A stretch of DNA of 14,497 bases, from NCBI GenBank assembly GCA_030841965.1, contig JAUUSJ010000107.1, forward strand, positions 1-14,497, in the 5' to 3' direction. Origin of the DNA: Blautia sp. (lineage in GTDB: Bacteria; Bacillota; Clostridia; Lachnospirales; Lachnospiraceae). The position numbers and the translations under genes were made by a program. Below are positions 14,097 to 14,497 of the stretch, one piece after another. The notes under the pieces were generated by a model. It was not told where the DNA came from and did no database searches. It saw nothing but the letters and a program-made list of their open reading frames with translations. Positions within the stretch are counted from its first letter, which is position 1, and each line of letters begins with the position of its first letter.

Positions 14097-14468
14097 ATGG
14101 AAAATAAAATAGCTAATATACATAAACCATATGGAATCTATGAGAAGTATTTTAAAAGACCGATAGATATCCTCTGTGCGTTGGCGGCGATTTTGGTATT
14201 TAGCTGGCTATATCTTATCGTAGCAGTTCTTGTGAGAATAAAATTAGGAAGTCCTATCTTATTTAAGCAGGAGCGTCCAGGTAAAGATGAAAAGATATTT
14301 AAACTCTATAAATTTCGCACGATGACAGACGAAAAGGATGAGAATGGAAATCTTCTTCCAGACGAAGTTCGACTCACGAAGTTTGGAAAGATGCTAAGGG
14401 CAACTAGCTTGGATGAGCTGCCAGAGGCGTTTAATATATTAAGAGCTTCTTGTATAATTCAAATATAA
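14097..14468 (+). pseudogene. PglC-like initiating sugar transferase, 3' end lost
   Basis: The first 116 residues match small monotopic phosphoglycosyl transferases (PglC/WcaJ C-terminal domain). There is a re-entrant hydrophobic N-terminus (about 22-47), GSPILFKQERPGK (51-63), KLYKFRTMTDEKDENGNL (69-86), and TSLDELPE with the catalytic D106-E107 pair. The family continues with NxLKGDMSxVGPRPL and roughly 80 more residues. Here, after NILR, the frame enters unrelated sequence at about 14445 and stops at 14466-14468. None of the three frames recovers the missing motif, so this is not a simple frameshift. The likely cause is insertion of other DNA close to the right edge. The enzyme would have loaded the first sugar phosphate onto undecaprenyl phosphate. 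The ribosome site GGAG (14085-14088) is intact. Confidence 0.75.
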
Positions 14469-14497
14469 GGAATTCCGAGAAAGAAGGTTGAGAAAAA
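14445..14497. mobile_element. Possible left end of an inserted element
   Basis: Sequence after about 14444 no longer encodes the sugar transferase. It contains a TATAAT (14453-14458) and, at the very edge, a purine-rich AGAAAGAAGG stretch that could be a ribosome site for a gene beyond the window. Only about 53 bases are visible, so neither the terminal repeat nor the family of the presumed element can be named. Confidence 0.35.

Overview
The window looks like a chromosomal exopolysaccharide/capsule locus of an anaerobic Gram-positive bacterium of the Bacillota, most likely Lachnospiraceae. That placement is inferred from the moderately low GC, the strong AGGAGG ribosome sites, several GTG starts, tightly packed or overlapping genes, fused Wzz/BY-kinase proteins, an SPKTG sorting signal and a LoaP-type NusG paralogue. 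All supported genes are on the + strand. No tRNA, rRNA or CRISPR array was seen.

Region 1 (1-407) has no convincing gene. It holds an open frame running in from the left edge, an orphan SD with a 16-codon mini-ORF, a possible sigma-A promoter (269-297) and a hairpin next to the first gene that resembles an IS200/IS605 right end.

Region 2 (408-4845) is a compact five-gene cassette that resembles a RiPP (ribosomally made, modified peptide) pathway. It encodes a PqqD-like recognition protein, a radical SAM/SPASM enzyme, an unrecognised 153-residue glycine-rich protein (best substrate candidate), an HPr-kinase-like kinase and a one-chain ABC exporter. The genes overlap or are separated by only a few bases. 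A trough of about 20% GC covers the junction between the unknown gene and the kinase.

Region 3 (4866-9615) follows only 20 nt later. It encodes a membrane-anchored protein with Ig-like repeats, two tandem Wzz/BY-kinase fusions, a PHP-type phosphotyrosine phosphatase (CpsB-like), and a tiny secreted protein with an SPKTG sortase signal. The second kinase has an expanded tyrosine-rich tail. Together these are the usual chain-length and phospho-regulation module of capsule assembly.

Region 4 (9616-10683) is regulatory. It contains a near-consensus promoter, a roughly 330-nt leader with hairpins, the loaP gene, and a further untranslated stretch beginning with a hairpin that overlaps the loaP stop. 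LoaP proteins are processive antiterminators acting on long biosynthetic operons, so this block probably controls the genes that follow.

Region 5 (10684-14497) encodes a large FlaA1/CapD-type nucleotide-sugar 4,6-dehydratase, a DegT-type aminotransferase and a PglC-like initiating phosphoglycosyl transferase. The order matches the PglF-PglE-PglC logic for making a UDP-4-amino-4,6-dideoxy-GlcNAc-type sugar and loading it on the lipid carrier. The transferase is cut off after its catalytic Asp-Glu pair by unrelated sequence about 55 bp before the right edge, which suggests a mobile element has inserted there.

The most interesting parts are the kinase-containing radical SAM cassette with its unrecognised substrate candidate, the mini SPKTG protein, the LoaP leader RNAs, and the interrupted initiating transferase.
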